Origin: Enterobacter sp. BIGb0383 | Lineage (GTDB): Bacteria; Pseudomonadota; Gammaproteobacteria; Enterobacterales; Enterobacteriaceae | NCBI RefSeq assembly: GCF_003751845.1 | Contig: NZ_RJKQ01000002.1 | Location: forward strand, 806,001 to 870,000 | Length of the DNA stretch: 64,000 bases | Reading direction: 5' to 3' | The notes under the pieces: generated by a model | The model's input: the letters and a program-made list of their open reading frames with translations, nothing else | Databases searched by the model: none | What the model was told of the DNA's origin: nothing | Position numbers and translations under genes: made by a program | Part shown: piece after piece, positions 1 to 8,998 of the stretch | Numbering within the stretch: position 1 is the stretch's first letter | Layout of the letters: the number at the start of each line of letters is the position of its first letter

Positions 1-3000
1 ATCAGCTCAACGTCCGGGTAGCGGGCTTTGCGGACATACGCCAGTCCGCGCTCGATGGTGGTTAACACGCCGTCGAGATGATCGCCCCGCGTCAGGTAAT
101 TCATAATCTGGTGGCGCAGCGCCAGGCAGGCGGAGGTCCGGTCGCCGTTGGCCACGGCGGCGGTAAAGGCATCCTTGGCGCAGGCAATCGCATAGCTAAC
201 CGGCATCATCCAGATGCTGACCTGATCCAGCGGCATCAGGGTGCGGGCCTTGAAACTGGTGAAGTCATGCTGCTCCACCAGCTCGCGCGCCAGCAGGGCG
301 CTGGAAAACCCGCGACCGTATTCATCATAGTGATCGCCGCACAGCACGCCGTACCAGGAGAGCGCGAAGGTCGACGCCCCGGTCATCCCCTGCTCCATGG
401 TCAGGTGCAGCATTTCACAGACGATCAGGAACTGCACCTTCGGCGCAACAAATGCGGCAAACATACTGGCGCTGGCCAGCAGATTCATCACCGCCTCCGT
501 TTCGCGGTTGTTCATCAGCGGCAGCGGCCGGAAGGTGGTGTAGGGATTTTTGCCCACTCGCGCCTTAAGACGAACCCGGGCGGCATCGCATTCGGCCCTG
601 TCGGGATAGCGATTCAGATGAATGCCAAACACCGCCAGCCAGGCAATCGCCGTTTCCAGCGCCAGGGCGCTATCCGACTGGCGCATATGGATTTCTGCCA
701 TCAGGCAGACCGCCACGACCTTATCGGTCAGCTTGCCCGGCGCGGCCAGCAGCCTCGCGCACAGCGCCTGCGCGGCGGGTAAATCACCCTGTAAAAAGGT
801 GCACTCGGCCTCTTCAAGATGCAGGATAAACGCCTGTTCATCCCAGACATCAGGCGAAAGCAGACGTCGTGCGGTGCGCAAAAAGCGCAGTGCGGAACGG
901 TAGTCCCCGGTATTTTTGGCGCGCTGAGCGGCGAGGATCGCAAGCTGGGTAAAGCGTGCCGCCTGGGGTAAAAGCCGCTGCGTATCCTGCACCCGCGCAA
1001 TATGGTAAACCGTGCGGAACAGCAGCTCATTGCCCGCCGCCTGTAGCGCCAGCCCGGCCATATGCTCTGCGGCCAGCGCGTGCAGGCGATCCTGCTCTTC
1101 CGGCCCGCTCAGTCCCAGCGAGGCTTTATGCACGCTATCGTGCGTAAAAGCAAAGGCATCCCCCGTCAGCGAGAGCAGCTGGGCATCGATCGCCGGCGCC
1201 AGCAGCGCGTGGATCGTCTCCATGCTGTGCCCGGCAATGGCGCTAAACAGGGAGAGAGAGCCGGATGCCCCCATACAGGCCAGACTCCCCAGCAGCTTCC
1301 GGCCCGGCTGCGGCTGCGTTTTAAGCCGCTGCAGCACCAGGCTGGCGACGTTTTCCGTGTACTGGCAGGCCTGAAGCGCCGCGCTATCGAATGACCATCT
1401 GGCCGGGGGTTTGGCCAGGGTAATCAAACCATCCTCGACGGCCTGGCGGACAAATTCATGGGCAAACAGCGGGTTGCCCAGGGTTTTGTCATAAATTATC
1501 TGCGCCAGCGCCATCGTGGCCGACGCCCGCGTATGCAGTATCGTCGCCAGCCAGCGTGACACCGCCCTGACGGAAAGCGGCTCGGGCGTGATATCCACCA
1601 CGCGAGCCGCGCTGGCACGCAGGCGAGAGAGGTGTTCGTCGACCCGCGAGTGGCTGTCATGGTGGCTGACCACCAGCAAAAGCGGGATATCTTCGCCGTG
1701 GCCAAAGACCTGTTCGAGCAGCTGCAGGCTGGCCCGATCCGCCGCGTGCACGTCATCAATCAGTATCACCAGCGGCGTGCCGGAGGTGGCAAACGCCTTC
1801 AGCAGGTTGCACGCCATACGGGTAAACTGATCTCTGGCGTCGAGAGAGTGAACATCCGTCGGCGGCAGGCCGCGCTGGTTAAGCAGCACGCCCAGCTCCG
1901 GGACCAGGTTCACCGCCAGCCCGGCGTAATCTCCGACCAGGCGTAAAATACGCCCTTTCCAGCGGGCCACCTCTTCCGCAGGCAGCCCCAGCAGATGTAA
2001 CGTTAGCGCACGCAGGGCCGAGGTCAGCACCGCATAGGGCAGCATGGGCGAATGGTGATCGACTTTCCCGAGAGTAAGCAGCCGCGTGGACTGCTGTAGC
2101 GGCTTTAAGGCCGATGCAAGCAGGGCCGACTTCCCGCAGCCCGTTGGCCCGCTGACGACAGCCAGACAGTGTTTACCGCTGGCGGCAACCACCTCGCAGG
2201 CCGCCAGCAGTTCGCGAGCCTGCGGATGTTCACTAAACAGCGCGTCGCCCGCGTAACCCACAGGCTGACTATCCTGCTGTCCCGGCGAGAAGCTGGCGAT
2301 AGTCCCCCGCTCGTTAAGCGTCGCCAGGCAGCGACGCAGGTCGGCCAGCAGCCCCTCAACCGTCTGGTAGCGTTTTTCCGGCGACTTCTCCAGCAGGCGG
2401 AGCAGAATCGTTGAGAGCACCGGCGGCACATCGGCCCGCAGCAGATTTAGCGGCCTCGGCGCAGAGGCAATATGGTGATGGACCCACTCGGACTGACTGC
2501 ATCCCGCCGAACCGAAGGGCAATTTGCCGGTCAGCATCTGGTACAGCACCACGCCCAGGCTATAGAGATCGCTCAGGGCGGTAATCGGATGGGGCGTACG
2601 TCCCGTATGCTCCGGCGAAACCCACGCCAGAGAACCGCTGACGGCGGATAAATGCCGCTGCAGCGCAGGCCCGGCGGCGCTCAGACCAAATCCCGCCAGC
2701 CGGTATTCACCCTCGTCATTAATAAAGAAGCTGGCAGGCTTAATATCGCCATGCACCAGCCCCTGCTGATGCATCTGCCCGAGCGGCGTGCACAGACGAA
2801 TCGCGTTATTAAGAAAGTCGGCGATATGGCGCGGCGGCAGACCGATAAGTCCCGCCAGGCAGCGGAAGGAAAACGGCGGGTACACCAGCGCATAGCGGCC
2901 GTGCCAGAGGGTTCTGGCACGGGCCGTAATCCCCCAGTCGCTGGCTATCTGCTCGCGCAGGGAAAAGGCATTTTTAAGCAGCGGAGTGACCTGAAACGTC

Positions 3001-3170
3001 GATTCATCGCTGGCGGCGGTCGCCAGGATGCAGGACGTATGCAGCGCCGGATCCTGGCACAAGAGCCAGACCAGCCCGCCATCCTGCGCCAGAGATGAAA
3101 CGATCGTGCCTTCCGACAGGGAAAATCCGTCCCCGCTCATTTCGGGCGGAACGTCGGGAATTGTGGTCAT
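1..3170 (-). CDS. Ser/Thr kinase-like / AAA ATPase hybrid signalling protein (partial, C-terminus off window)
   Basis: Open frame of 1056 codons from an ATG at 3170 that is still open at base 1. The N-terminal ~270 residues resemble a eukaryotic-type kinase with the catalytic-loop motif HGDIKP. The segment where DFG is expected reads LAGFGLS, so the metal-binding Asp is Gly. A P-loop ATPase domain follows (SGPTGCGKSALLAS, ORC/MalT-like AAA_16), then a helical TPR-like stretch to the window edge. Known proteins with this order are 1600-1900 residues long and end in GAF and histidine kinase domains. I infer that these lie beyond base 1. The start is 6 bp downstream of the receiver gene stop, so the two are one operon. 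It is probably a cytoplasmic sensor controlling the flanking enzyme genes. The Gly in place of Asp suggests weak or no kinase activity in that domain. Confidence 0.85.
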   Translation of the reverse strand, partial: MTTIPDVPPEMSGDGFSLSEGTIVSSLAQDGGLVWLLCQDPALHTSCILATAASDESTFQVTPLLKNAFSLREQIASDWGITARARTLWHGRYALVYPPFSFRCLAGLIGLPPRHIADFLNNAIRLCTPLGQMHQQGLVHGDIKPASFFINDEGEYRLAGFGLSAAGPALQRHLSAVSGSLAWVSPEHTGRTPHPITALSDLYSLGVVLYQMLTGKLPFGSAGCSQSEWVHHHIASAPRPLNLLRADVPPVLSTILLRLLEKSPEKRYQTVEGLLADLRRCLATLNERGTIASFSPGQQDSQPVGYAGDALFSEHPQARELLAACEVVAASGKHCLAVVSGPTGCGKSALLASALKPLQQSTRLLTLGKVDHHSPMLPYAVLTSALRALTLHLLGLPAEEVARWKGRILRLVGDYAGLAVNLVPELGVLLNQRGLPPTDVHSLDARDQFTRMACNLLKAFATSGTPLVILIDDVHAADRASLQLLEQVFGHGEDIPLLLVVSHHDSHSRVDEHLSRLRASAARVVDITPEPLSVRAVSRWLATILHTRASATMALAQIIYDKTLGNPLFAHEFVRQAVEDGLITLAKPPARWSFDSAALQACQYTENVASLVLQRLKTQPQPGRKLLGSLACMGASGSLSLFSAIAGHSMETIHALLAPAIDAQLLSLTGDAFAFTHDSVHKASLGLSGPEEQDRLHALAAEHMAGLALQAAGNELLFRTVYHIARVQDTQRLLPQAARFTQLAILAAQRAKNTGDYRSALRFLRTARRLLSPDVWDEQAFILHLEEAECTFLQGDLPAAQALCARLLAAPGKLTDKVVAVCLMAEIHMRQSDSALALETAIAWLAVFGIHLNRYPDRAECDAARVRLKARVGKNPYTTFRPLPLMNNRETEAVMNLLASASMFAAFVAPKVQFLIVCEMLHLTMEQGMTGASTFALSWYGVLCGDHYDEYGRGFSSALLARELVEQHDFTSFKARTLMPLDQVSIWMMPVSYAIACAKDAFTAAVANGDRTSACLALRHQIMNYLTRGDHLDGVLTTIERGLAYVRKARYPDVEL

Positions 3171-3176
3171 AGGGTG

Positions 3177-3542
3177 TTATCCGGGACGGACCTCACGGCG
3201 GATATGTTCCAGCAACATATCAATGTCGATCGGTTTATGCAAAAAAGCGATGGCCCCCAGGCTGATAGCGTACCAGAGCATATTCTCATCGCCGTCGCCG
3301 GAGATAATAATCCCGACCGGTTTATCCAGCCGTCGGGTCAGGGCTTTAAAGAGTTCGAAACCGCTCATTCCCGGCTGTCGCACATCAATAATAAACGCTG
3401 CCGCCTGCGCCAGCGCGGCGCTGTCGACGAGGAGATCCTCGGCGCAGGCAAAAAGAGCGGTGGTATAGCCTTCCGACATCAGCAAATTGCTCAGCGCGCT
3501 GCGCACCGAGCGTTCATCATCGACGATCACAATCGTTTTCAT
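3177..3542 (-). CDS. single-domain response regulator (FixJ-like receiver)
   Basis: A 121-residue stand-alone receiver. Acidic pair D8-D9, phospho-acceptor D53 in FIIDVRQPGMSG, a Ser in the IIISGDGD switch strand and Lys in FLHKPID are all present, so phosphorylation should be possible. The sequence is of the FixJ/NarL receiver type, but there is no DNA-binding domain before the stop. Output must therefore go through a partner protein. It lies directly upstream of the large hybrid kinase (6 bp apart) and 20 bp downstream of a XapX gene. The natural inference is that the kinase's off-window histidine kinase module phosphorylates it. Confidence 0.88.
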   Translation of the reverse strand: MKTIVIVDDERSVRSALSNLLMSEGYTTALFACAEDLLVDSAALAQAAAFIIDVRQPGMSGFELFKALTRRLDKPVGIIISGDGDENMLWYAISLGAIAFLHKPIDIDMLLEHIRREVRPG

Positions 3543-3562
3543 GCGACAGCCCTCAGAGAGGC

Positions 3563-3826
3563 TTACGAGCCCTGGCGGGTGTTATCATCCGGCGGTGGCG
3601 GCGTGCCGCTGATTTTGGGCACGCATTCATGACGGAACCAGGCCATATTCACCGGCTCACGTTTAATCAGCCGTTTCGCCAGCGGGATCAGCTGTTCGCC
3701 AACCAGCATGCCGAAGAGCCCCAGCAGCGCGATAACCGGCGGCGCGGGCGAACGGACAGCGATCAGGGCGTAGATCGCCCCGGCCAGAATGCCCACCGCC
3801 AGAGAAAGTACGTAAGATTTAAACAT
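3563..3826 (-). CDS. XapX domain membrane protein (long copy)
   Basis: An 87-residue protein with two hydrophobic segments separated by the XapX hallmark VRSPAPPVIALLG, ending in a GEQLIP motif and a polar tail of about 35 residues containing TPPPPDD. XapX proteins are small inner-membrane proteins of unknown function, often found beside hydrolases. It is the second of two adjacent XapX genes; the upstream copy stops 13 bp before this ATG. The pair probably arose by duplication, and this copy carries a tail the other lacks. It is co-transcribed with the hydrolase upstream and the receiver downstream. Confidence 0.8.
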   Translation of the reverse strand: MFKSYVLSLAVGILAGAIYALIAVRSPAPPVIALLGLFGMLVGEQLIPLAKRLIKREPVNMAWFRHECVPKISGTPPPPDDNTRQGS

Positions 3827-3839
3827 CGTGACCTGCCCG

Positions 3840-3995
3840 TCAGAGAATCAGGTGGCGGGTGAGCTGCTCGCCGATCAGCATCCCCAGTAGCCCCACCAGC
3901 GCGATAGCTGGAGGTGCGGGCGAGCGGACGTTGAGCACGGCATAAACCAGCCCGATTAACACGCCCGCGCCGAGAGAAATTGCCCAAATACTCAT
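3840..3995 (-). CDS. XapX domain membrane protein (short copy)
   Basis: A 51-residue protein starting MSIWAISLG at the ATG at 3995, preceded by AGGAG. An upstream in-frame ATG at 4031 would add 12 polar residues without a ribosome site, so the shorter form is preferred. Two hydrophobic helices flank VRSPAPPAIALVG, nearly the same motif as in the neighbouring long copy. It lies 59 bp downstream of the cysteine hydrolase stop and 13 bp before the long XapX gene. Function is unknown for the family; a small pore or assembly role for imported substrate is only a guess. Confidence 0.78.
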   Translation of the reverse strand: MSIWAISLGAGVLIGLVYAVLNVRSPAPPAIALVGLLGMLIGEQLTRHLIL

Positions 3996-4054
3996 GGTGA
4001 ATCTCCTGTCAGAAGCGTGCAGACCGGCCACGAGAGCCGATCTGCGCGAAGCGC

Positions 4055-4741
4055 TTAGCGTGCCGGAACCGGTGCCAGCGTCTGGTGTTCGCTTTTCTGA
4101 CGGGAAGGCGCTTTGTGCACCATGGTGTAGGCATAATCCACACCCATACCGTAGGCACCGGAGTGCTCTTTCACGATATCCATTACCGCGTTATAGGTCT
4201 CTTTACGCGCCCAGTCACGCTGCCACTCCAGCATCACCTGCTGCCAGGTCACCGGGATCACGCCGGCCTGGATCATGCGCTGCATCGCGTAGTCGTGCGC
4301 TTCTTTAGAGGTGCCGCCGGACGCATCTGCCACCATATAGATTTCGTAGTCGCCTTCCAGCATGGCGCAGAGCGCGAAGCTGTTGTTACAGACTTCGGTC
4401 CACAGACCGGAGACCACGATTTTCTTCTTGCCGTTAGCGGCCAGCGCATCACGCACTTTCTGGTCATCCCAGGAGTTCATAGAGGTGCGTTCCAGGATGT
4501 CCTGGCCCGGGAACACGTCCAGCAGTTCCGGGTAGGTGTTGCCGGAGAAGCTCTCGGTTTCAACGGTGGTGATAATGGTCGGAATGTTGAAGACTTTAGC
4601 CGCTTTTGCCAGCGCTACGGTGTTGTTTTTCAGAACCTGGCGGTCAATCGACTGGACGCCGAAGGCCATCTGCGGCTGCTGGTCGATAAAAATCATCTGG
4701 CAGTTATGCGGGGTCAGTACTTCAAGCTTAGATGTCGTCAT
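4055..4741 (-). CDS. isochorismatase-like cysteine hydrolase (YcaC family)
   Basis: A 228-residue cytosolic cysteine hydrolase. Asp20 in MIFIDQQPQM and Cys118 in VSGLWTEVCNNS match the catalytic Asp and nucleophilic Cys of the YcaC/isochorismatase-like family. The MNSWDD segment also matches YcaC. The start at 4741 is chosen because the GGTGA box sits about 7 bp upstream; an ATG at 4753 is in frame but lacks a ribosome site. It is the first gene of the minus-strand operon and diverges from the amidohydrolase operon across 293 bp. Family members hydrolyse small amides or esters, and the substrate here is unknown. The C-terminal 40 residues run beyond the YcaC core. Confidence 0.85.
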   Translation of the reverse strand: MTTSKLEVLTPHNCQMIFIDQQPQMAFGVQSIDRQVLKNNTVALAKAAKVFNIPTIITTVETESFSGNTYPELLDVFPGQDILERTSMNSWDDQKVRDALAANGKKKIVVSGLWTEVCNNSFALCAMLEGDYEIYMVADASGGTSKEAHDYAMQRMIQAGVIPVTWQQVMLEWQRDWARKETYNAVMDIVKEHSGAYGMGVDYAYTMVHKAPSRQKSEHQTLAPVPAR

Positions 4742-4900
4742 GTGTTCACCCATTGAGCGTTAATAAAACTAATTTTCCGTGTCGTGATGAAACGGCATAA
4801 ACCTGACAGTCACCCCGGCCTCTTGCAGATGTCCCGGTACGACCATCACTTTTCAGGGCGGAGTCTAGGGGGCTTTTTTGGCCGTCACCATTATCTCTGT

Positions 4901-4928
4901 GTATACCTATACGATCGGATAAGTATCC
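4901..4928. promoter_or_regulatory. tandem 5-2-5 palindromes, candidate operator
   Basis: GTATA-CC-TATAC (4901-4912) and GGATA-AG-TATCC (4917-4928) are perfect 5-bp inverted repeats with 2-bp centres, 16 bp apart centre to centre. A TATAAC sequence at 4934-4939 could be the -10 of the amidohydrolase operon, which would place the repeats over and above -35, as for an activator. No DNA-binding regulator is encoded nearby, so the cognate protein is unknown. Confidence 0.45.
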
Positions 4929-5034
4929 CTTCGTATAACTAGACGCTGTCAGATCGCACTGACCATAATCCGCCTGATTTAGCACCGCCGGGGGCACTTC
5001 TGCCCGCGGTGGAAAATTCAGTTGAGGAGGTTGT

Positions 5035-6912
5035 ATGGTGTCGCCCGGTAAAGCAGATCTGATCCTAACGAACGGTAAATTTCATACCGTCGACCGTGAA
5101 AATCCCCTGGCTCAGGCCGTTGCCATCCGCGACGGTAAGATCCTCGAAGCGGGTTCGGTTGCCGAGGTAATGCAGTATCACGCCGAAGAGACAAAGGTCA
5201 TTGACCTGCAGGGCCACACCGCGATCCCGGGTCTGAATGACTCCCACCTGCACCTGATCCGTGGCGGTCTGAACTACAACCTTGAGCTGCGCTGGGAAGG
5301 CGTGCCGTCACTGGCCGACGCGCTGCGCATGCTGAAAGAGCAGGCCCTGCGTACGCCCTCGCCGCAGTGGGTACGCGTGGTCGGCGGCTGGACCGAATTC
5401 CAGTTTGCCGAACGCCGGATGCCGACGCTGGATGAAATCAACGAAGCCGCGCCGGATACCCCGGTCTTTATTCTGCATCTCTACGATCGCGCCCTGCTTA
5501 ACCGTGCGGCCCTGAAAGCCGTGGGCTATACCCGCGATACGCCTAACCCGCCGGGTGGCGAAATTCAGCGCGACAATAACGGCAACCCGACCGGGATGCT
5601 GATTGCACGCCCGAACGCGATGATCCTTTACTCGACGCTGGCAAAAGGGCCGACGCTGCCGCTGGAGCTGCAGGTCAACTCGACCCGCCAGTTTATGCGC
5701 GAGCTGAACCGCCTGGGCCTGACCAGCGCGATTGACGCGGGTGGCGGTTTCCAGAACTACCCGGAAGATTACCAGGTGATCGCCGAGTTGCACGAGAAGA
5801 AGCAGATGACCGTGCGCATCGCCTATAACCTGTTTACCCAACGTCCCGGCCACGAGCTGGAAGACTTCGAAAAGTGGACCGATATGCTGTCGCCGGGCCA
5901 GGGCAGCGACTACTTCCGCCATAACGGCGCGGGTGAAATGCTGGTCTTCTCCGCCGCCGACTTTGAGGATTTCCTCGAACCGCGTCCGGATCTTGCGCCG
6001 GGCATGGAGGATGAGCTGGAGCGCGTGGTGCGCCATCTGGTTGAGCACCGCTGGCCGTTCCGCCTGCACGCGACCTATGACGAATCCATCAGCCGGATGC
6101 TGGACGTGTTTGAAAAAGTTAACCGCGAGATCCCCTTTAACGGGCTGCACTGGTTCTTTGACCACGCCGAAACCGTGACCCAGAAGAATATCGACCGCAT
6201 TAAAGAACTGGGCGGCGGCATTGCCGTGCAGCACCGTATGGCCTTCCAGGGCGAGTACTTTGCCGAGCGCTACGGGATCGAAGCGACCCGCCATACGCCG
6301 CCGGTCGCCCGGATGCTGGAAACTGGCGTGCCGGTAGGTCTGGGTACCGACGCCACCCGCGTGGCCAGCTATAATCCGTGGACCGCGCTTTACTGGCTGG
6401 TCTCCGGTCGCACGGTGGGCGGGATGCAGATGTATGACGTGAATGCCCGTCTGGATCGCGATACGGCGCTGATGCTCTGGACCCAGGGTAGCGCATGGTT
6501 CTCCAGCGAGCAGGGTAAAAAAGGGCAGATCAAAGCCGGTCAGTTGGCGGATCTCGTGGTGCTGTCAAAAGACTACTTCAGCGTGCCGGAAGAGGAGATC
6601 AAAGGGATCGAATCCGTCCTGACGGTGGTGGACGGCAATGTGGTTTACGCCGCCGGACGCTTTGGTTCAGAGGCTCCGCCGTCTATTCCGGTCCTGCCGG
6701 ACTGGTCCCCGGTGGTCACGGTTCCGGGCCACTATCGCAGTGCTCCGCCGCAGGCCAACGCCCGCGTGGGCATGATGCCGCAGGTGCACCACTGTAGCGG
6801 ACCGTGCGGCGTGCACAGCCACCAGCACGATATTGCCCGCCGCTCTGCGGTTCCCGTGTCCGACGATAACGCCTTCTGGGGCGCGCTCGGCTGTAGCTGC
6901 TTTGCGTTCTGA
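5035..6912 (+). CDS. YtcJ-like amidohydrolase
   Basis: A 625-residue metal-dependent hydrolase of the amidohydrolase-3 (YtcJ) family. The metal-binding HxH is in NDSHLHLIRGG near residue 75. Later landmarks are LHATYDESIS, HAETVTQ and GLGTDATRVASYNPW, which carries the terminal Asp. A perfect GAGGAGG lies 4 bp before the ATG. Length exceeds the ~540 of typical members: the last 60 residues contain HHCSGPCGVHSHQHD and GCSCFAF, a His/Cys-rich tail that could bind metal. It is first in a plus-strand operon with DoxX, an exporter and a chloroperoxidase-like hydrolase. It probably hydrolyses an amide or cyclic amide, substrate unknown. Confidence 0.85.
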   Translation: MVSPGKADLILTNGKFHTVDRENPLAQAVAIRDGKILEAGSVAEVMQYHAEETKVIDLQGHTAIPGLNDSHLHLIRGGLNYNLELRWEGVPSLADALRMLKEQALRTPSPQWVRVVGGWTEFQFAERRMPTLDEINEAAPDTPVFILHLYDRALLNRAALKAVGYTRDTPNPPGGEIQRDNNGNPTGMLIARPNAMILYSTLAKGPTLPLELQVNSTRQFMRELNRLGLTSAIDAGGGFQNYPEDYQVIAELHEKKQMTVRIAYNLFTQRPGHELEDFEKWTDMLSPGQGSDYFRHNGAGEMLVFSAADFEDFLEPRPDLAPGMEDELERVVRHLVEHRWPFRLHATYDESISRMLDVFEKVNREIPFNGLHWFFDHAETVTQKNIDRIKELGGGIAVQHRMAFQGEYFAERYGIEATRHTPPVARMLETGVPVGLGTDATRVASYNPWTALYWLVSGRTVGGMQMYDVNARLDRDTALMLWTQGSAWFSSEQGKKGQIKAGQLADLVVLSKDYFSVPEEEIKGIESVLTVVDGNVVYAAGRFGSEAPPSIPVLPDWSPVVTVPGHYRSAPPQANARVGMMPQVHHCSGPCGVHSHQHDIARRSAVPVSDDNAFWGALGCSCFAF

Positions 6913-6916
6913 TACC

Positions 6917-7336
6917 ATGAAAAATTCATCATCACGCTCTCTGCTGCCCCAGGTTGACCTGGGGCTGTTTTTCCTGCGCCTGACCGGCAGCCTGCTGCTG
7001 CTCTGGGTTCACGGGCTGCCGAAAATTTTTCACTTCAGCGAAGAACTGACGCGTATCGAAGATCCCTTCGGTCTCGGCACGCACTTCAGCCTGATAATGG
7101 CAATCTTCGCCGAGGTGGTCTGCCCGATTCTGATTATTGCCGGGTTTGCCACGCGCCTTGCCTGCCTGCCGATTATCGGCGTGCTGCTGGTCGCGATGCT
7201 GTTTGTGCATCCTGGCTGGTCGATTGCCGAAGGTCAGTTTGGCTGGCTGCTGCTGATTATCTTTACCACCCTCGCCCTGACCGGCGCGGGACGCTGGCGG
7301 GTCGGCGGACGGGAGGCGCGCTATGGCGCAGGTTAA
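6917..7336 (+). CDS. DoxX family inner-membrane protein
   Basis: A 139-residue protein with about four membrane helices and the DoxX-type opening LFFLRLTGSLLLLWVHGLPK. The start at 6917 lies 4 bp after the amidohydrolase stop; a longer frame beginning at 6833 would overlap that gene by 80 bp and has no ribosome site. Its 3' end overlaps the exporter start by 14 bp, so translation is probably coupled. DoxX proteins are linked to quinone or thiol redox at the membrane. A role in protecting the cell from a reactive product of this pathway fits the context but is not shown. Confidence 0.85.
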   Translation: MKNSSSRSLLPQVDLGLFFLRLTGSLLLLWVHGLPKIFHFSEELTRIEDPFGLGTHFSLIMAIFAEVVCPILIIAGFATRLACLPIIGVLLVAMLFVHPGWSIAEGQFGWLLLIIFTTLALTGAGRWRVGGREARYGAG

Positions 7337-8966
7337 CGACATTCATCACGCCGGGAGCGAAACCCCGGCGGCAACGCCTGCCACGAATGGTTCCTCCTGG
7401 CAGCCCTTGCGCCAGCCGGTCTTTAGGATGCTGTGGATCGCCACCGTGGTGTCGAATATCGGCTCATGGATGAACGACGTCGGCATTAACTGGGCGATGC
7501 TGAGCCTTAGCGCCGACCCGCTGTCGGTGGCGCTGGTGCAGGCCGCCAGCAGCCTGCCGATGTTTCTGTTTGCGCTGCCTTCCGGTGTGATGGCCGATAT
7601 CGTCGACCGGCGTAAATTCCTGCTCTTTTCTCAGCTGTGGGTGTTTATCGCCGCGACGGGCCTGACGGTACTGGCGTTTATTGGCTATACCACGCCAATG
7701 GTGCTGCTGATTGCCGCCTTCCTGTTGAGTGCGGGCGCGGCGATGAGCTCTCCGCCCTTCCAGGCTATCGTGCCGGATCTGGTCGAGAAAAAAGAGCTGA
7801 GCGCCGCCATCGCCCTGAACTCGCTGGGGATCAATATCAGCCGCGCCATCGGCCCGGCGCTCGGCGGGCTGATCCTCTCCTTTGCCGGAACCTGGATGGT
7901 GTTTCTGCTGAACGCGATTTCGGTGCTGGGCGTGGCCTGGGTGCTGTGGCGCTGGAAAGCGGAGCCGAGCGTACAGCGGCTGCCGCCGGAGAACTTTTTC
8001 TCCGCCGTGCGCGCGGGCGTGCGCTATGTCCACGCCGCGCCGGTGCTGCGCAACGTACTGGTGCGTACCGTCGCGTTCTTTGTTTTTGGCAGCGCGGGCT
8101 GGGCGCTGCTGCCGCTGGTCGCCCGTCGTGAACTCGGTCTGGGTCCGGGCGGCTACGGCATTATGCTGGCGGCGATCGGCGTAGGCGCCATCGTCGGGGC
8201 CATTATGCTCCCGCGCCTGCGCGCGCGCTTTAACCCGGACCGGCTGATGGTGCTGGCCAGCGTGATGTTCGCCATCACGATGCTGGCGCTGGCCTGGGTC
8301 CGCGATTTCTGGCTGCTTAACGCCTTTGAGTTTTTCACCGGCTTCGCGTGGATTGCGGTGCTGTCGACGCTGAACCTTGGCGCACAGCGCAGCGCGGCAA
8401 AATGGGTTAAGGCCCGGGCGCTGGCGGTCTATCTGACGGTTTTCTTCGGCTCAATGACCGTCGGCAGCGCCATCTGGGGACAGCTGGCGTCCCGCTTCGG
8501 CATTCCTTTTTCACTGACCGTCGCAACCGTGGGAATGGTGCTGGCCTGCGCCACGGTCTGGCGCTGGCGGCTGGATAAAGATCCGGATCTGAACCTCGAT
8601 ATCAGCGCCGAAGAGAGCGCCGTTCCGGTGCCGGAAATCGCCCAGGATCGCGGCCCGGTGATGGTCAACTATCACTACTGGATCAACGTCGAAGAGGCGC
8701 ACGCCTTTACCGTCTGCATGCAGGATATGCGCCGGGTACGACGTCGCGGCGGCGCCATGAACTGGGCGGTCTATGAAGATATTCTTCAGCCGGGTCTGTT
8801 TGTGGAAACGTTTGTTGTCGGTTCCTGGGTGGACTACCTCCGCCAGCAGGACCGCTACACTATTAATGACCGAAAAATACAACACCGGGTGTTTGCCTTC
8901 CATCAGGGCAGCACACCGCCAGAGGTCCGCTTCCTGGTCGCACCGGTAAGCACACAACATCGCTAA
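7323..8966 (+). CDS. MFS transporter, EntS/MFS_3 type exporter
   Basis: A 547-residue transporter with about 12 membrane helices in residues 25-415, followed by a soluble domain of about 125 residues. It starts inside the DoxX gene (14 bp overlap). The motif GVMADIVDRRKFL between helices 2 and 3 is the MFS signature. The C-terminal part (GPVMVNYHYWINVEEAHAF onward) matches the cytosolic extension seen in MFS_3 (transmembrane secretion effector) proteins, a ferredoxin-like/monooxygenase-like fold. Family members export siderophores or drugs. Here it probably exports either the substrate or a toxic product of the neighbouring hydrolases. Confidence 0.85.
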   Translation: MAQVNDIHHAGSETPAATPATNGSSWQPLRQPVFRMLWIATVVSNIGSWMNDVGINWAMLSLSADPLSVALVQAASSLPMFLFALPSGVMADIVDRRKFLLFSQLWVFIAATGLTVLAFIGYTTPMVLLIAAFLLSAGAAMSSPPFQAIVPDLVEKKELSAAIALNSLGINISRAIGPALGGLILSFAGTWMVFLLNAISVLGVAWVLWRWKAEPSVQRLPPENFFSAVRAGVRYVHAAPVLRNVLVRTVAFFVFGSAGWALLPLVARRELGLGPGGYGIMLAAIGVGAIVGAIMLPRLRARFNPDRLMVLASVMFAITMLALAWVRDFWLLNAFEFFTGFAWIAVLSTLNLGAQRSAAKWVKARALAVYLTVFFGSMTVGSAIWGQLASRFGIPFSLTVATVGMVLACATVWRWRLDKDPDLNLDISAEESAVPVPEIAQDRGPVMVNYHYWINVEEAHAFTVCMQDMRRVRRRGGAMNWAVYEDILQPGLFVETFVVGSWVDYLRQQDRYTINDRKIQHRVFAFHQGSTPPEVRFLVAPVSTQHR

Positions 8967-8998
8967 ATACCGTTAAGCACAACTTAAGAGGGCAGAAT

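Noticed and set aside
5308..6294. Long antisense open frame opposite the amidohydrolase
   Set aside because: Mirrors the GC-rich third-position pattern of the sense gene; no ribosome site and no recognisable family motif.
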